DNA of 64,000 bases, from the NCBI RefSeq assembly GCF_018127785.1, contig NZ_CP072390.1, positions 992,001 through 1,056,000 on the forward strand, written 5' to 3'. Made by a program: the position numbers and the translations under genes. Under the pieces are notes generated by a model. The model worked only from the letters and a program-made list of their open reading frames with translations. It was not told the DNA's origin and ran no database searches. Of this stretch, positions 18,364 to 26,459 are shown one piece after another (the stretch's first letter is position 1; each line of letters starts with the position of its first letter). The DNA is from Prevotella scopos JCM 17725 (GTDB lineage: Bacteria > Bacteroidota > Bacteroidia > Bacteroidales > Bacteroidaceae).

Positions 18364-18915
18364 AGACAGAATGACATAGAGACATAATTAATACTCCAAC
18401 CACCTATCCTGTATTGAATATGTCATAACAAATGTCTTTATGTCATTATGGCTTAACATATTTATCCACACAGCCTATATCGAATATGTCATTAAAAAAT
18501 ATGGCTTTATGTCATTATGGCTATCAAACATATTTATTCACACAGCTTATATCGAATATGTCATTAAAAAATATGGCTTTATGTCATTATGGCTATCAAA
18601 CATATTTATCCACACAGCTTATATCGAATATGTCATTAAAAAATATGGCTTTATGTCATTATGGCTATCAAACATATTTATCCACACAGCTTATATCAAA
18701 TATGTCATTAAAGAATATGGCTTTATGTCATTATGGCTATCAAACATATTTATCCACACAGCTTATATCGAATATGTCATTAAAGAATATGGCTTTATGT
18801 CATTATGGCTATCAAACATATTTATCCACACAGCTTATATCGAATATGTCATTAAAGAATATGGCTTTATGTCATTATGGCTTAACATTATCTATACCTT
18901 TATGTCATTCTGTTT
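18364..18915. repeat. Array of 72-bp direct repeats, each with a DnaA-box 9-mer, flanked by inverted 15-mers
   Basis: Units starting ATG(G/T)CTTTATGTCATT begin at 18432, 18501, 18573, 18645, 18717, 18789 and 18861. The period is 72 bp (first interval 69) and the last unit is partial. TTATCCACA, the consensus DnaA box, occurs at 18462, 18606, 18678, 18750 and 18822, with TTATTCACA at 18534, all in the same direction. Inverted 15-mers, AGACAGAATGACATA at 18364-18378 and TATGTCATTCTGTTT at 18901-18915, bound the block with one mismatch. Because 72 is a multiple of 3 the array is open in two frames, but its peptides have no protein-like features and I do not call it coding. Confidence 0.85.
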
Positions 18916-18979
18916 AGCATTCTGTATCTTTATATGTATGAAAAAGCCACAAGATATCAATGGTTTGAAGAAAAATTAC

Positions 18980-18987
18980 TATCTTTG
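18980..18987 (+). promoter_or_regulatory. -7 promoter element for the barrel gene
   Basis: TATCTTTG matches the Bacteroidetes -7 consensus TAnnTTTG and lies 25 bp before the ATG at 19013. No TTG sits at the ideal distance upstream, so the -33 side is weak. Confidence 0.6.
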
Positions 18988-19012
18988 CAACATAATCAGT
19001 TATCCTAAAAAA

Positions 19013-19762
19013 ATGAAAAAGATTATATTGATTGCTGCCATCCTTTTAGGGGCATTGACAAACGGACAAGCTCAGGTAATAAACAAGAACGCCGCAAAGC
19101 GTATTGGCGAGGCTGTGAAAGAAGGCTACCAAGACGTTAAAGAAGCTATTGTTCAAGATACCAAACCAACTGGTGATCATACGATTTGGGACATCTACGT
19201 AGCCCCAAAAGTTGGCTTAAACTTATCTAACCTTTTAGGTGTTGAGAATAACATAAAACCAGGAGTCGTTGCTGGAGCCTATGTTGAGGTATTCTTGGCT
19301 AAGAACATTGCGTTAGACGTAGAAATGCAGTATAGCCAGCAAGGAGCATCGGGCATCTATCGAAATATCAGCGCAACAGATGACTATGGTAATCCTGTTA
19401 CACAGAAATATGGTCCATACAGCGTAAATCTGCATTATATCAACACGAGCTATTTAGTTCGTTGGTATCCTTGGGCTGATTTACCATGGAGTTTCACTAC
19501 AGGCATACATACAGGATATGTCGTAAATGCACATGCGAAAGAGAAACATGGTGAAGATCTCAATCTAAGGAATCATATCTATAAAGGTGATATAGCTATC
19601 CCTATCGGTGCTAGCTATGAGTGGAAGCAGTGGCAGATAGAGGCACGTTACAACATATTCTTCAGGAAGTTAGCGAAAGACGATAAAGCAAAGGATTTAC
19701 TAAAGAACGCTCGTAACAGTATGTTTGAGGTGACTCTTGGATACAGAATACAGGTTCTTTGA
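19013..19762 (+). CDS. Outer-membrane beta-barrel protein (PorT-like / OMP_b-brl family)
   Basis: A 249-residue exported protein. The ATG at 19013 starts a clear signal peptide, MKKIILIAAILLGALTNGQAQ, with cleavage likely after AQA or QAQ. A longer frame from the 72-bp repeats runs into it in phase, but the signal peptide and the promoter at 18980 fix the real start. The body has alternating hydrophobic strands rich in Tyr and Trp: IWDIYVAPKVGLNLSNL, YVEVFLAKNIALDVEMQYS, LHYINTSYLVRWYPW, a typical eight-to-ten-strand barrel. It ends with VTLGYRIQVL, an aromatic-containing last strand. The precise function is unknown. Confidence 0.85.
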   Translation: MKKIILIAAILLGALTNGQAQVINKNAAKRIGEAVKEGYQDVKEAIVQDTKPTGDHTIWDIYVAPKVGLNLSNLLGVENNIKPGVVAGAYVEVFLAKNIALDVEMQYSQQGASGIYRNISATDDYGNPVTQKYGPYSVNLHYINTSYLVRWYPWADLPWSFTTGIHTGYVVNAHAKEKHGEDLNLRNHIYKGDIAIPIGASYEWKQWQIEARYNIFFRKLAKDDKAKDLLKNARNSMFEVTLGYRIQVL

Positions 19763-20054
19763 CGCAAAGTTTAAAGACAGAATACTCATAAAGAGACAGG
19801 GGAACAGAACTCCCTGATTCAAACCCATATAGACCTCTAAGGTAGGGAGAATTCACAGAAGTCTCGTCACCAACACTTCGTGAGAGATGATTAGAGACTA
19901 ATACGCTTGCAGTTCGCAAACCCAATAACAACAAACCAATCACCCTTCACTTAGCAAATTTGCCCCCTCCCTTTTCGGGGAGGGATGCGGTATTTTTTCC
20001 TTATTAGCAATGAGGAGACACTATACAATATATCTTTTCTTTTTATAAGTTTTG
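19763..20054. other. Spacer with a GC hairpin and T-run (19965-19998)
   Basis: CCCTCCC (19965-19971) and GGGAGGG (19978-19984) form a 7-bp stem with a 6-base loop, and a T6 run follows at 19993-19998 after ATGCGGTA. It may terminate transcripts from the barrel gene. A smaller stem CAGGG/CCCTG lies near 19798-19817. No gene is seen. Confidence 0.45.
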
Positions 20055-20086
20055 TTTTGTGTTCTCGTTTTTTTACTCTAACTTTG
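20055..20086 (+). promoter_or_regulatory. Promoter of the TsaC-like gene
   Basis: TTTTG at 20055-20059, 19 bp spacer, then TAACTTTG at 20079-20086. This fits the Bacteroidetes -33/-7 pattern and lies 41 bp before the ATG at 20128. Confidence 0.75.
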
Positions 20087-20127
20087 CGTTTACTAATAAT
20101 ACTTAGAAAGAAAAAAAAGAAAAGACG

Positions 20128-20697
20128 ATGAAACAGGAAGACGACATCAAGAAAGCTATCGAGGTGATGAGACAAGGTGGTATTATTCTTTACCCTACGG
20201 ATACCGTTTGGGGTATAGGTTGCGATGCTACCAATGCAGAGGCAGTGGCAAAGGTTTATGCTTTGAAACGCAGAGACGATTCGAAGGCACTGATTTGCCT
20301 GGTCGATTCTGACCATCGTCTTCAGCGTTATGTGCGTGACGTACCAGATGTTGCTTGGCAGCTGATAGAGGCTGTTGAGAAACCAACAACATTAATTCTT
20401 GATGGCGCAGTGAATCTTGCTCCAAATTTGATAGCAGAAGATGGTTCTATCGGTATTCGAGTTACGAAGGAAGCGTTCTCTCACGAGTTATGTTATCGAT
20501 TCCAAAAAGCAATCGTCAGTACGTCAGCGAATGTCAGTGGTGAACCAGCTGCACAAAACTATTGTGACATCTCACAGGAGATTCTTGATGGTGTTGATTA
20601 TGTTTGTCAGACAAGACGTCAGGAGCACAAACCACACACTCCATCTAGCATTATCAAGTTGACTGCTGATGGCGAAGTAACAATTATAAGGAAATAA
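20128..20697 (+). CDS. L-threonylcarbamoyladenylate synthase (Sua5/YciO/YrdC family)
   Basis: A 189-residue cytosolic enzyme that makes threonylcarbamoyl-AMP from threonine, bicarbonate and ATP for the t6A37 modification of tRNAs reading ANN codons. The RNA/nucleotide-binding motif GGIILYPTDTVWGIGCD lies near residues 17-33, ALKRRDDSKAL is the conserved Lys/Arg block, and SIGIRVTKEAF, then IVSTSANVSGEPA near 130 complete the family. The length fits TsaC rather than the two-domain Sua5. It is 12 bp from the CLC gene and shares its promoter. Confidence 0.92.
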   Translation: MKQEDDIKKAIEVMRQGGIILYPTDTVWGIGCDATNAEAVAKVYALKRRDDSKALICLVDSDHRLQRYVRDVPDVAWQLIEAVEKPTTLILDGAVNLAPNLIAEDGSIGIRVTKEAFSHELCYRFQKAIVSTSANVSGEPAAQNYCDISQEILDGVDYVCQTRRQEHKPHTPSSIIKLTADGEVTIIRK

Positions 20698-20709
20698 TTG
20701 AACAGATAG

Positions 20710-22506
20710 ATGAAAGCATCAGATAGTCTGGGACTTATACCTCGTCTTGACAATTGGCGAAAGAATCATGTGTCCAATCGTGAGCTGGTCTTAGTATTAG
20801 CATTTGCGATTGGCTTTCTGGCTTCTTTAGCAGCCTACATTCTTCATGTAATTATCAAGGTGATAGAGGAATTGGTTACCTCCGGATTTCATGTTACAAC
20901 CATAAACTGGCTCTATCTCATCTATCCAGTCGTAGGAATTTGGCTCACAAGTTTGTTTGTTAAGTATGTTGTACGTGATAATATCTCGCATGGTATAACA
21001 CGTGTCCTCTATGCCATTTCTACAAACCAATCGCGCTTAAAAGCCCATAACACATGGTCGTCTATTGTTGCGTCTGCTATAACGATTGGCTTTGGTGGTT
21101 CGGTAGGAGCTGAGGCACCTATCGTCTTAACGGGATCAGCAATAGGAAGTAACCTGGGACGTATATTTAAGTTAGACAATCGCACGCTTATGCTCCTCGT
21201 CGGTTGTGGCGCAACAGCAGCGGTATCAGGAATCTTCAAAGCCCCAATAGCAGGTTTGGTCTTCACACTTGAAGTGCTGATGGTAGATTTAACGATGGCT
21301 TCTCTTTTGCCTATCTTGATAGCATCCGTAACAGCAACTTGTTTCTCTTATTTCTTTACGGGTGGTTCATCAATGTATCATTTTCAGATGGACTACCTTT
21401 GGGGACTTGATCGCGTTCCACCAACAATCCTGCTAGGTATAGCTTGTGGATTTGTCTCTCTTTATTTCATGCGACTGATGTCATGGTGTGAGAATGGTTA
21501 TTCGAAGCTATCTTCACGTCCTTATATGAAACTCCTTGTGGGTGGTTTGGTACTTTCTCCGCTTATCTTCCTCTTCCCTTCTTTATATGGAGAAGGATAT
21601 AACAGTTTGAGACTGTTTATTGAAGGTAAGACGGAAGCCGACTGGATGCAGGTGATGAGCGGTTCCATGTTTGCTGGAGAGACAAAATTCCTTCTGTTGT
21701 ATGTGGGTTTTGTCACGATGACAAAGGTCTTTGCAACCAGTGCAACAAATGGTGCAGGTGGTTGTGGTGGAACCTTCGCTCCATCATTGTTTATTGGCGG
21801 TTTTGCAGGTTTTTTCTTTTCTCGATTCTGGAATATGCAACAACTTGGTGTATATGTTCCTGAGAAGAACTTCACACTCTATGGAATGGCAGCGGTAATG
21901 GCAGCGGTGATGCATGCACCACTGACAGGCATCTTCCTTATTGCAGAGTTGACGGGTGGTTACCAGCTTTTTATCCCTTTGATTATTGTGACGATTAGTT
22001 CCTATCTCACCATTAATATTTTTGAGCATCATAGCATTTATGCAGAACGTTTAGCAAAACAAGGTAAATTGCTCACCCATCATACGGACAAGTCCATCCT
22101 CACACTGATGAGCATGGATAAGCTTGTGGATCGCGAGTTTACATCAGTCAGTCCAGATATGGAGATGGGACAACTCGTTCATGCTATCAGCGGGAGTCGA
22201 AATGACTATATCCCTGTACTCAATGAATCGGGTACTCTATTGGGTGAGATAGATATAAACAAACTTCGACATATTATCTTCCGTACAGAGCTTTATCATC
22301 GCTTTCATGTGAGTCAGCTTATGACGGAACCAGCAGCAACGCTTGGCGCCAATGACCCAATGGAAGATGTGATGAAGACTTTTGAACGCACGGGGGCACA
22401 ATATCTGCCTGTCGTCAATATTGACAGTCAGCTTGTTGGCTATATCTCTCGTGCCCGCCTGTATAGTATGTATAGACAGTTTGTAGCTGACTTTAGTGCT
22501 GAGTAG
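20710..22506 (+). CDS. CLC-family chloride channel/antiporter with a CBS domain pair
   Basis: A 598-residue membrane protein. The first 430 residues form the CLC fold with about 16 helices: GGSVGAEAP near 135 matches the GxEGP-type pore motif with the external gating Glu retained, GIFKAPIAGLVF follows, and GGCGGTFAPSLFIGG near 347 matches GxFxPxL. Residues about 450-590 contain two CBS modules (VDREFTSVSPDMEMGQLV and VSQLMTEPAATLGAND), likely regulatory nucleotide sensors. The retained gating Glu favours proton-coupled chloride exchange over a simple channel, which is an inference. Confidence 0.93.
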   Translation: MKASDSLGLIPRLDNWRKNHVSNRELVLVLAFAIGFLASLAAYILHVIIKVIEELVTSGFHVTTINWLYLIYPVVGIWLTSLFVKYVVRDNISHGITRVLYAISTNQSRLKAHNTWSSIVASAITIGFGGSVGAEAPIVLTGSAIGSNLGRIFKLDNRTLMLLVGCGATAAVSGIFKAPIAGLVFTLEVLMVDLTMASLLPILIASVTATCFSYFFTGGSSMYHFQMDYLWGLDRVPPTILLGIACGFVSLYFMRLMSWCENGYSKLSSRPYMKLLVGGLVLSPLIFLFPSLYGEGYNSLRLFIEGKTEADWMQVMSGSMFAGETKFLLLYVGFVTMTKVFATSATNGAGGCGGTFAPSLFIGGFAGFFFSRFWNMQQLGVYVPEKNFTLYGMAAVMAAVMHAPLTGIFLIAELTGGYQLFIPLIIVTISSYLTINIFEHHSIYAERLAKQGKLLTHHTDKSILTLMSMDKLVDREFTSVSPDMEMGQLVHAISGSRNDYIPVLNESGTLLGEIDINKLRHIIFRTELYHRFHVSQLMTEPAATLGANDPMEDVMKTFERTGAQYLPVVNIDSQLVGYISRARLYSMYRQFVADFSAE

Positions 22507-22563
22507 AGTTTTTGTCAACTACTCTCATTTTATCATCTTCCTCTTATAAAATCATCAAAGACA

Positions 22564-23586
22564 ATGAAAAAAGAAGATATACGCATTGTTTTCATGGGAA
22601 CTCCAGAGTTTGCTGTGGAATCATTGAAGGCATTAGTTGAGAATGGTTATCATGTTGTCGCTGTTGTTACACAGCCTGATAAACCTGTTGGTCGTCATCA
22701 AGAGACGTTACAGCCATCACCTGTGAAGCAATATGCACTTGCACATCATCTGCCTGTCCTACAACCTGTTAAGATGAAGGATGCAGATTTTATTGAAGAA
22801 TTGCGTTCATACAAGGCTGATTTACAGGTCGTAGTAGCATTTCGTATGTTACCAGAGATTGTTTGGGGAATGCCTCGATTGGGTACATTTAACGTTCATG
22901 CAGCCTTACTTCCACATTATCGTGGTGCTGCTCCTATCAATTGGGCAGTCATCAATGGTGAAACGGAGACGGGTGTGACAACCTTCTTCCTCGATAAGGA
23001 TATTGATACTGGTCGCATTATTCTTCAAAAGCCGTTTGCCATTCCTGATACGGCAGACGTTGAGTATGTCTATGATGGGTTGATGCATTTAGGAGCAAAA
23101 ATAGCCATGGAGACTATCGACCTGATAGCATCTAAATTGCCTGAAGATAATTTGGAGAAAGTTGATTTCACTGCTGTCTTAAACGACATCAGCGCTCCTC
23201 AAGCATGTGAGGATGTGGAGCTACCTACCGCACCAAAGATTTTCAAAGAGACTTGTGAAATCAATTGGAACCAGTCGGCTAAGAAGATTTACGACTTTGT
23301 GCGTGGTCTTAGTCCTTATCCTGGGACATGGAGTACGCTCCATCCTATTTCACCCAATGGCGAAAAACCTTTGGTGATGAAGGTTTACAAAACAGCAAAA
23401 TCAGATCATCCTGCCACTGGAACACCTGGTACGCTTGCCATAGAGAAGAACCGCTTGTATGTTAACACTTCAGATGGTTGTATAGAACTGCTTGATATTC
23501 AGCTATCTGGTAAAAAAAGAATGGATGTTCGCTCATTCTTGAATGGATTTAAGGGTATAGAAAACTACACTTTCCGGAGAGAGTGA
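22564..23586 (+). CDS. fmt: Methionyl-tRNA formyltransferase
   Basis: A 340-residue enzyme that formylates Met-tRNA(fMet) using 10-formyl-THF, needed for initiation. VFMGTPEFAVESLKAL lies at the N-terminus, the catalytic region has FNVHAALLPHYRGAAPINWA near residue 112 (the Asn, His and the SLLP-like loop) and GVTTFFLDKDIDTGRII near 138 (catalytic Asp). The C-terminal OB-like tRNA-binding domain begins near 215 and is of normal length. It follows the CLC gene by 57 bp and is convergent with the glucokinase gene. Confidence 0.96.
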   Translation: MKKEDIRIVFMGTPEFAVESLKALVENGYHVVAVVTQPDKPVGRHQETLQPSPVKQYALAHHLPVLQPVKMKDADFIEELRSYKADLQVVVAFRMLPEIVWGMPRLGTFNVHAALLPHYRGAAPINWAVINGETETGVTTFFLDKDIDTGRIILQKPFAIPDTADVEYVYDGLMHLGAKIAMETIDLIASKLPEDNLEKVDFTAVLNDISAPQACEDVELPTAPKIFKETCEINWNQSAKKIYDFVRGLSPYPGTWSTLHPISPNGEKPLVMKVYKTAKSDHPATGTPGTLAIEKNRLYVNTSDGCIELLDIQLSGKKRMDVRSFLNGFKGIENYTFRRE

Positions 23587-23836
23587 CTTGTTTTTAATTC
23601 ATAATTAATAATTCATAATTATGATTAGCACTCCTGGGAAAAGTATAAAGTAAAAAGGTAAAAGCGCAGCGGGAAAAGTAAAACTGTAACCCGTTATTCC
23701 AAAGTTTGAAAAGACTTTCTTATCATTAGCCCTTTTAGTTCCCCAAAAGAACATGTCATTGAAAATGTGTTCTTATGTTATTCTGTCTAGGACCTTAGCA
23801 CTATTATGTTCAAGGTTCAAATGTCTAAGAAAAGAA

Positions 23837-23909
23837 ATAGGGACAAACGACCTCGTAAGTTAAAGTATCTTCTTGATGAAGAACTACTTACAAGGGTGTT
23901 TGTCCCTAT
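23837..23909. other. 73-nt nested hairpin in a convergent intergenic region
   Basis: The outer arms ATAGGGACAAAC (23837-23848) and GTTTGTCCCTAT (23898-23909) pair perfectly over 12 bp. After a symmetrical 6/6 internal loop, GTAAGT (23855-23860) pairs with ACTTAC (23886-23891), and CTTC/GAAG (23869-23872 and 23878-23881) close a 5-base loop. Three stems in register are unlikely by chance. It lies between fmt and glucokinase, whose 3' ends face each other, so a two-way terminator, an RNA gene or a small mobile remnant are all possible. Confidence 0.6.
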
Positions 23910-23929
23910 AACTAAATCTATAAGTCTCA

Positions 23930-23981
23930 GATTCTATTCAACTGATACAGAAAGCCTGTACATACAAAAGTTGAGAGAATC
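23930..23981 (-). terminator. Possible glucokinase terminator: second nested hairpin
   Basis: GATTC with TTCAACT on the left and AGTTGAGAGAATC on the right pair around an inner TACAG/CTGTA stem. It lies 16 bp past the glucokinase stop. There is no strong T-run on the minus strand, so the terminator role is tentative. Confidence 0.4.
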
Positions 23982-23996
23982 CTAACTTATTTTTAA

Positions 23997-24998
23997 TTAC
24001 AATTCCCAACCGATAGCTGAAGCACCGAGAACAGCAGCAGCAGCATCATCAAGTGAACTAATCAAGAACTTTGGCTTATCTTTGAAGATTTCCAATGCAT
24101 GCTCTTTGTAAGATCGCATGATAGGCTCCATCAATAAGTCGCCAGCCTTAGTCAAACCACCGAAGAAGATAAAAGCCTCTGGAGAAGAGAAGGTGGCAAA
24201 GTCAGCACAAGCTTCACCAAGCAGATTACCAGTGAACTCGTAAACACGCTTAGCAAGTGCATCACCACGACCAGCTGCAATAGAAACATCCAAAGATGTA
24301 ATATCTTCTGCCTTAATATCACGTAACAAAGATTCCTCCTTGCTCTGCTTCAAGAACTCACGTGCAGTACGTGCAACACCAGTAGCAGAACAATAAGTCT
24401 CCAAGCAACCTTTACGACCGCAACCACAGGTGCGACCCTTTCCGTCACGTACCATTATAACATGGCCCAACTCACCTGCAAAACCATCAGAGCCATAGAC
24501 CATCTGACCATTGATTACAATACCAGAGCCTACACCTGTACCGAGGGTAATCATGATAAAGTCCTTCATGCCACGCGCTACACCATACTGCATCTCACCA
24601 ATGGCAGCAGCATTTGCATCGTTCGTAAGACCAACTGGAATACCTAACTTCTTTGAGAACATGTCACCCAATGGCACTACACCATCGTGACCCCAAGAAA
24701 GGTTAGGTGCAAACTCAATCGTTCCACGATAGAAATTACCATTAGGAGCACCAATACCCATGGCACGGAACTGCCCTATTCCACCGTATTTTGCAACGAG
24801 TGGTTTGATAGCCTCTACGCCAGCCTCTACAAAATCGTCAACAGTCTTGTATGCCTGTGTTTTTATAGAGTTTGTCGCAAGTACCTGACCACGCTGATCA
24901 ACTACTCCGAACACCGCATTTGTTCCTCCTAAGTCTAAGCCGATAACGAAAGGCTTTTCCAATCCAGTTACTACTGGCTTTTGCTCTAATATATCCAT
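23997..24998 (-). CDS. glk: ROK-family glucokinase
   Basis: A 333-residue kinase that phosphorylates glucose with ATP at the entry to glycolysis. IGLDLGGTNAVFGVVDQRG (residues 19-37) is the phosphate-binding loop, GLTNDANAAAIGE near 130 holds the catalytic Asp, GTGVGSGIV the second phosphate loop, ELGHVIM a sugar-binding Glu-His pair, and CGCGRKGCLETYCS near 200 the ROK zinc motif. It is a single-gene unit with its own promoter. Sugar specificity within the ROK family could differ (for example mannose or GlcNAc). Confidence 0.92.
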   Translation of the reverse strand: MDILEQKPVVTGLEKPFVIGLDLGGTNAVFGVVDQRGQVLATNSIKTQAYKTVDDFVEAGVEAIKPLVAKYGGIGQFRAMGIGAPNGNFYRGTIEFAPNLSWGHDGVVPLGDMFSKKLGIPVGLTNDANAAAIGEMQYGVARGMKDFIMITLGTGVGSGIVINGQMVYGSDGFAGELGHVIMVRDGKGRTCGCGRKGCLETYCSATGVARTAREFLKQSKEESLLRDIKAEDITSLDVSIAAGRGDALAKRVYEFTGNLLGEACADFATFSSPEAFIFFGGLTKAGDLLMEPIMRSYKEHALEIFKDKPKFLISSLDDAAAAVLGASAIGWEL

Positions 24999-25032
24999 GA
25001 TATAATAAGTTTTTAGTTTAATATACTATGGG

Positions 25033-25063
25033 CAAAGTTATGAAAAAAGTGGTATTCCACAAA
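25033..25063 (-). promoter_or_regulatory. Promoter of the glucokinase gene
   Basis: On the minus strand TTTG (25063-25060), a 19-bp spacer and TAACTTTG (25040-25033) form an exact Bacteroidetes promoter, leaving a leader of about 30 nt before the ATG at 24998. Confidence 0.8.
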
Positions 25064-25094
25064 GTTTTGTTAGGTAAATTTGCTTATCTCATAT

Positions 25095-25102
25095 TATTTT
25101 TG
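25095..25102 (+). promoter_or_regulatory. -7 promoter element of the LysE-family gene
   Basis: TATTTTTG fits TAnnTTTG and lies 25 bp before the ATG at 25128. It is also evidence against an upstream start at 25080, because that start would precede the promoter element. Confidence 0.6.
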
Positions 25103-25127
25103 CAATTTTGCACTCAAAATAATAGGT

Positions 25128-25814
25128 ATGCAATTTCCCATTCAATTAGATATACTGGATTTCATTTTTAAGGGACTTCTCATAGGTATTATTGCTTCAG
25201 CTCCCATGGGTCCAGTAGGAATATTATGTATACATCGAACCTTGAACAAGGGGCGTTGGTATGGTTTTATAACTGGTATAGGAGCGGCTGTAAGTGACAC
25301 TATTTACGCACTTATCGTTGGATTAGGAATGAGCTTCATTATGGGACCTTTAGAAAACCCTAGCTATAAGCTTGGCATACAGATTTCAGGAAGTGTTCTG
25401 CTTCTATTATTCGGAATCTATTGCTTCAAATCCAACCCTATGAAGAAGGCTCATAAAAGCGGCAAAGAAAAGGGTTCTCTATTCCATAATGGCGTAACAG
25501 CATTCTTGGTAACACTCTCTAACCCATTGATTATCTTTCTCTTCATTGCATCATACGCACAGTTTGCATTTGTTCAGCCCGATCGCCCATTAGAGATGAT
25601 TATCGGTTTTGCTTGCATACCTGCTGGCGCATTGCTATGGTGGTATGGCTTATCATGGTTGATTGATAAAATCAGAGGTAAATTTGATGATAATGGTATT
25701 CTTATCATAAATAAGGTAATAGGTTCTGTTGTCATCCTGTTCTCTATCATTATGCTTTTGGGAACAGTATTTAATCTCTATCATTTGCCAACAATTGATA
25801 ATTTAATGGACTAA
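25128..25814 (+). CDS. LysE/RhtB-family amino acid exporter
   Basis: A 228-residue inner-membrane protein with six predicted helices. FIFKGLLIGIIASAPMGPVGILC near the N-terminus contains the family's GxxxGxxAPxGP motif; the helix with FLVTLSNPLIIFLFIA near 130 contains the conserved NP. The family exports amino acids or related metabolites in exchange for protons. I start it at 25128 because the -7 element lies at 25095-25102. It precedes DUF4924 and rfbD by short gaps, so the three may form one operon. The substrate is unknown. Confidence 0.88.
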   Translation: MQFPIQLDILDFIFKGLLIGIIASAPMGPVGILCIHRTLNKGRWYGFITGIGAAVSDTIYALIVGLGMSFIMGPLENPSYKLGIQISGSVLLLLFGIYCFKSNPMKKAHKSGKEKGSLFHNGVTAFLVTLSNPLIIFLFIASYAQFAFVQPDRPLEMIIGFACIPAGALLWWYGLSWLIDKIRGKFDDNGILIINKVIGSVVILFSIIMLLGTVFNLYHLPTIDNLMD

Positions 25815-25838
25815 GGATAACTTTCAAAGATAGATTTT

Positions 25839-26447
25839 ATGTTTGTTGCAAAGGAACTAAGAAAAAAGAGTATTGCAGAATATCTGCTTTATATGTGGCA
25901 GATTGAAGACACTATTCGTGCGTACGATTGTTCATTGACGCGTATCCGCAAAGAATATATCGATCAATTCCAATATACAGAAGAACAAAAGGAGGAAGAG
26001 GAAGACTGGTTTGGTGACCTTGTACGAATGATGAATCAGGAAGGTTGTCGTGAAGGGGGACACTTACAGATAAACAAGATACTCATGCAGGACCTAACTG
26101 AACTCCACGCACAGTTGCTACAATCCTCAAAGTTTCCTTTCTACTCTGCAGAATATTATCGTGTTCTGCCTTTCATCGTTGAACTAAGAAGTAAGGCAAA
26201 GCGCACAGCGGACAAGATGGCACGTACAAATGATAATCGGCTGAAGAGCGTTGCCTCACAATTAGGGAAGAGCGAGATTGAAACATGCTTTGACCTCCTT
26301 TATGGCGTGATGATGCTTCGCCTACAGAAGAAGGAGATTACTCCCGAAACAACTCGTGCACTTAACGAGATAACAACCTTCATAGGTATGTTATCAGACT
26401 ACTACATAAAGGACAAGACTGAAGGCTTAAACTTCGGCGAAGAATAA
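25839..26447 (+). CDS. DUF4924 family protein
   Basis: A 202-residue soluble, mainly helical protein of unknown function found in Bacteroidetes. The start FVAKELRKKSIAEYLLYMWQIED is the typical opening of the family. It is rich in charged helices (EEQKEEEEDWFGDLVRMM, near residues 48-65) and has no signal peptide, membrane segment or catalytic motif that I recognise. It lies 24 bp after the LysE-family gene and 12 bp before rfbD. Confidence 0.85.
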   Translation: MFVAKELRKKSIAEYLLYMWQIEDTIRAYDCSLTRIRKEYIDQFQYTEEQKEEEEDWFGDLVRMMNQEGCREGGHLQINKILMQDLTELHAQLLQSSKFPFYSAEYYRVLPFIVELRSKAKRTADKMARTNDNRLKSVASQLGKSEIETCFDLLYGVMMLRLQKKEITPETTRALNEITTFIGMLSDYYIKDKTEGLNFGEE

Positions 26448-26459
26448 CGGAGATCGCTT

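Noticed and set aside
18432..18917. Long frames through the 72-bp array, one of which joins the barrel gene in phase
   Set aside because: The unit length is a multiple of 3, so two frames stay open by arithmetic. The peptides are repeats with no protein-like features, and the barrel gene has its own signal peptide and promoter at 19013.
20698..20709. Fluoride riboswitch before the CLC gene
   Set aside because: The gap to the upstream gene is only 12 bp, so there is no room for one.
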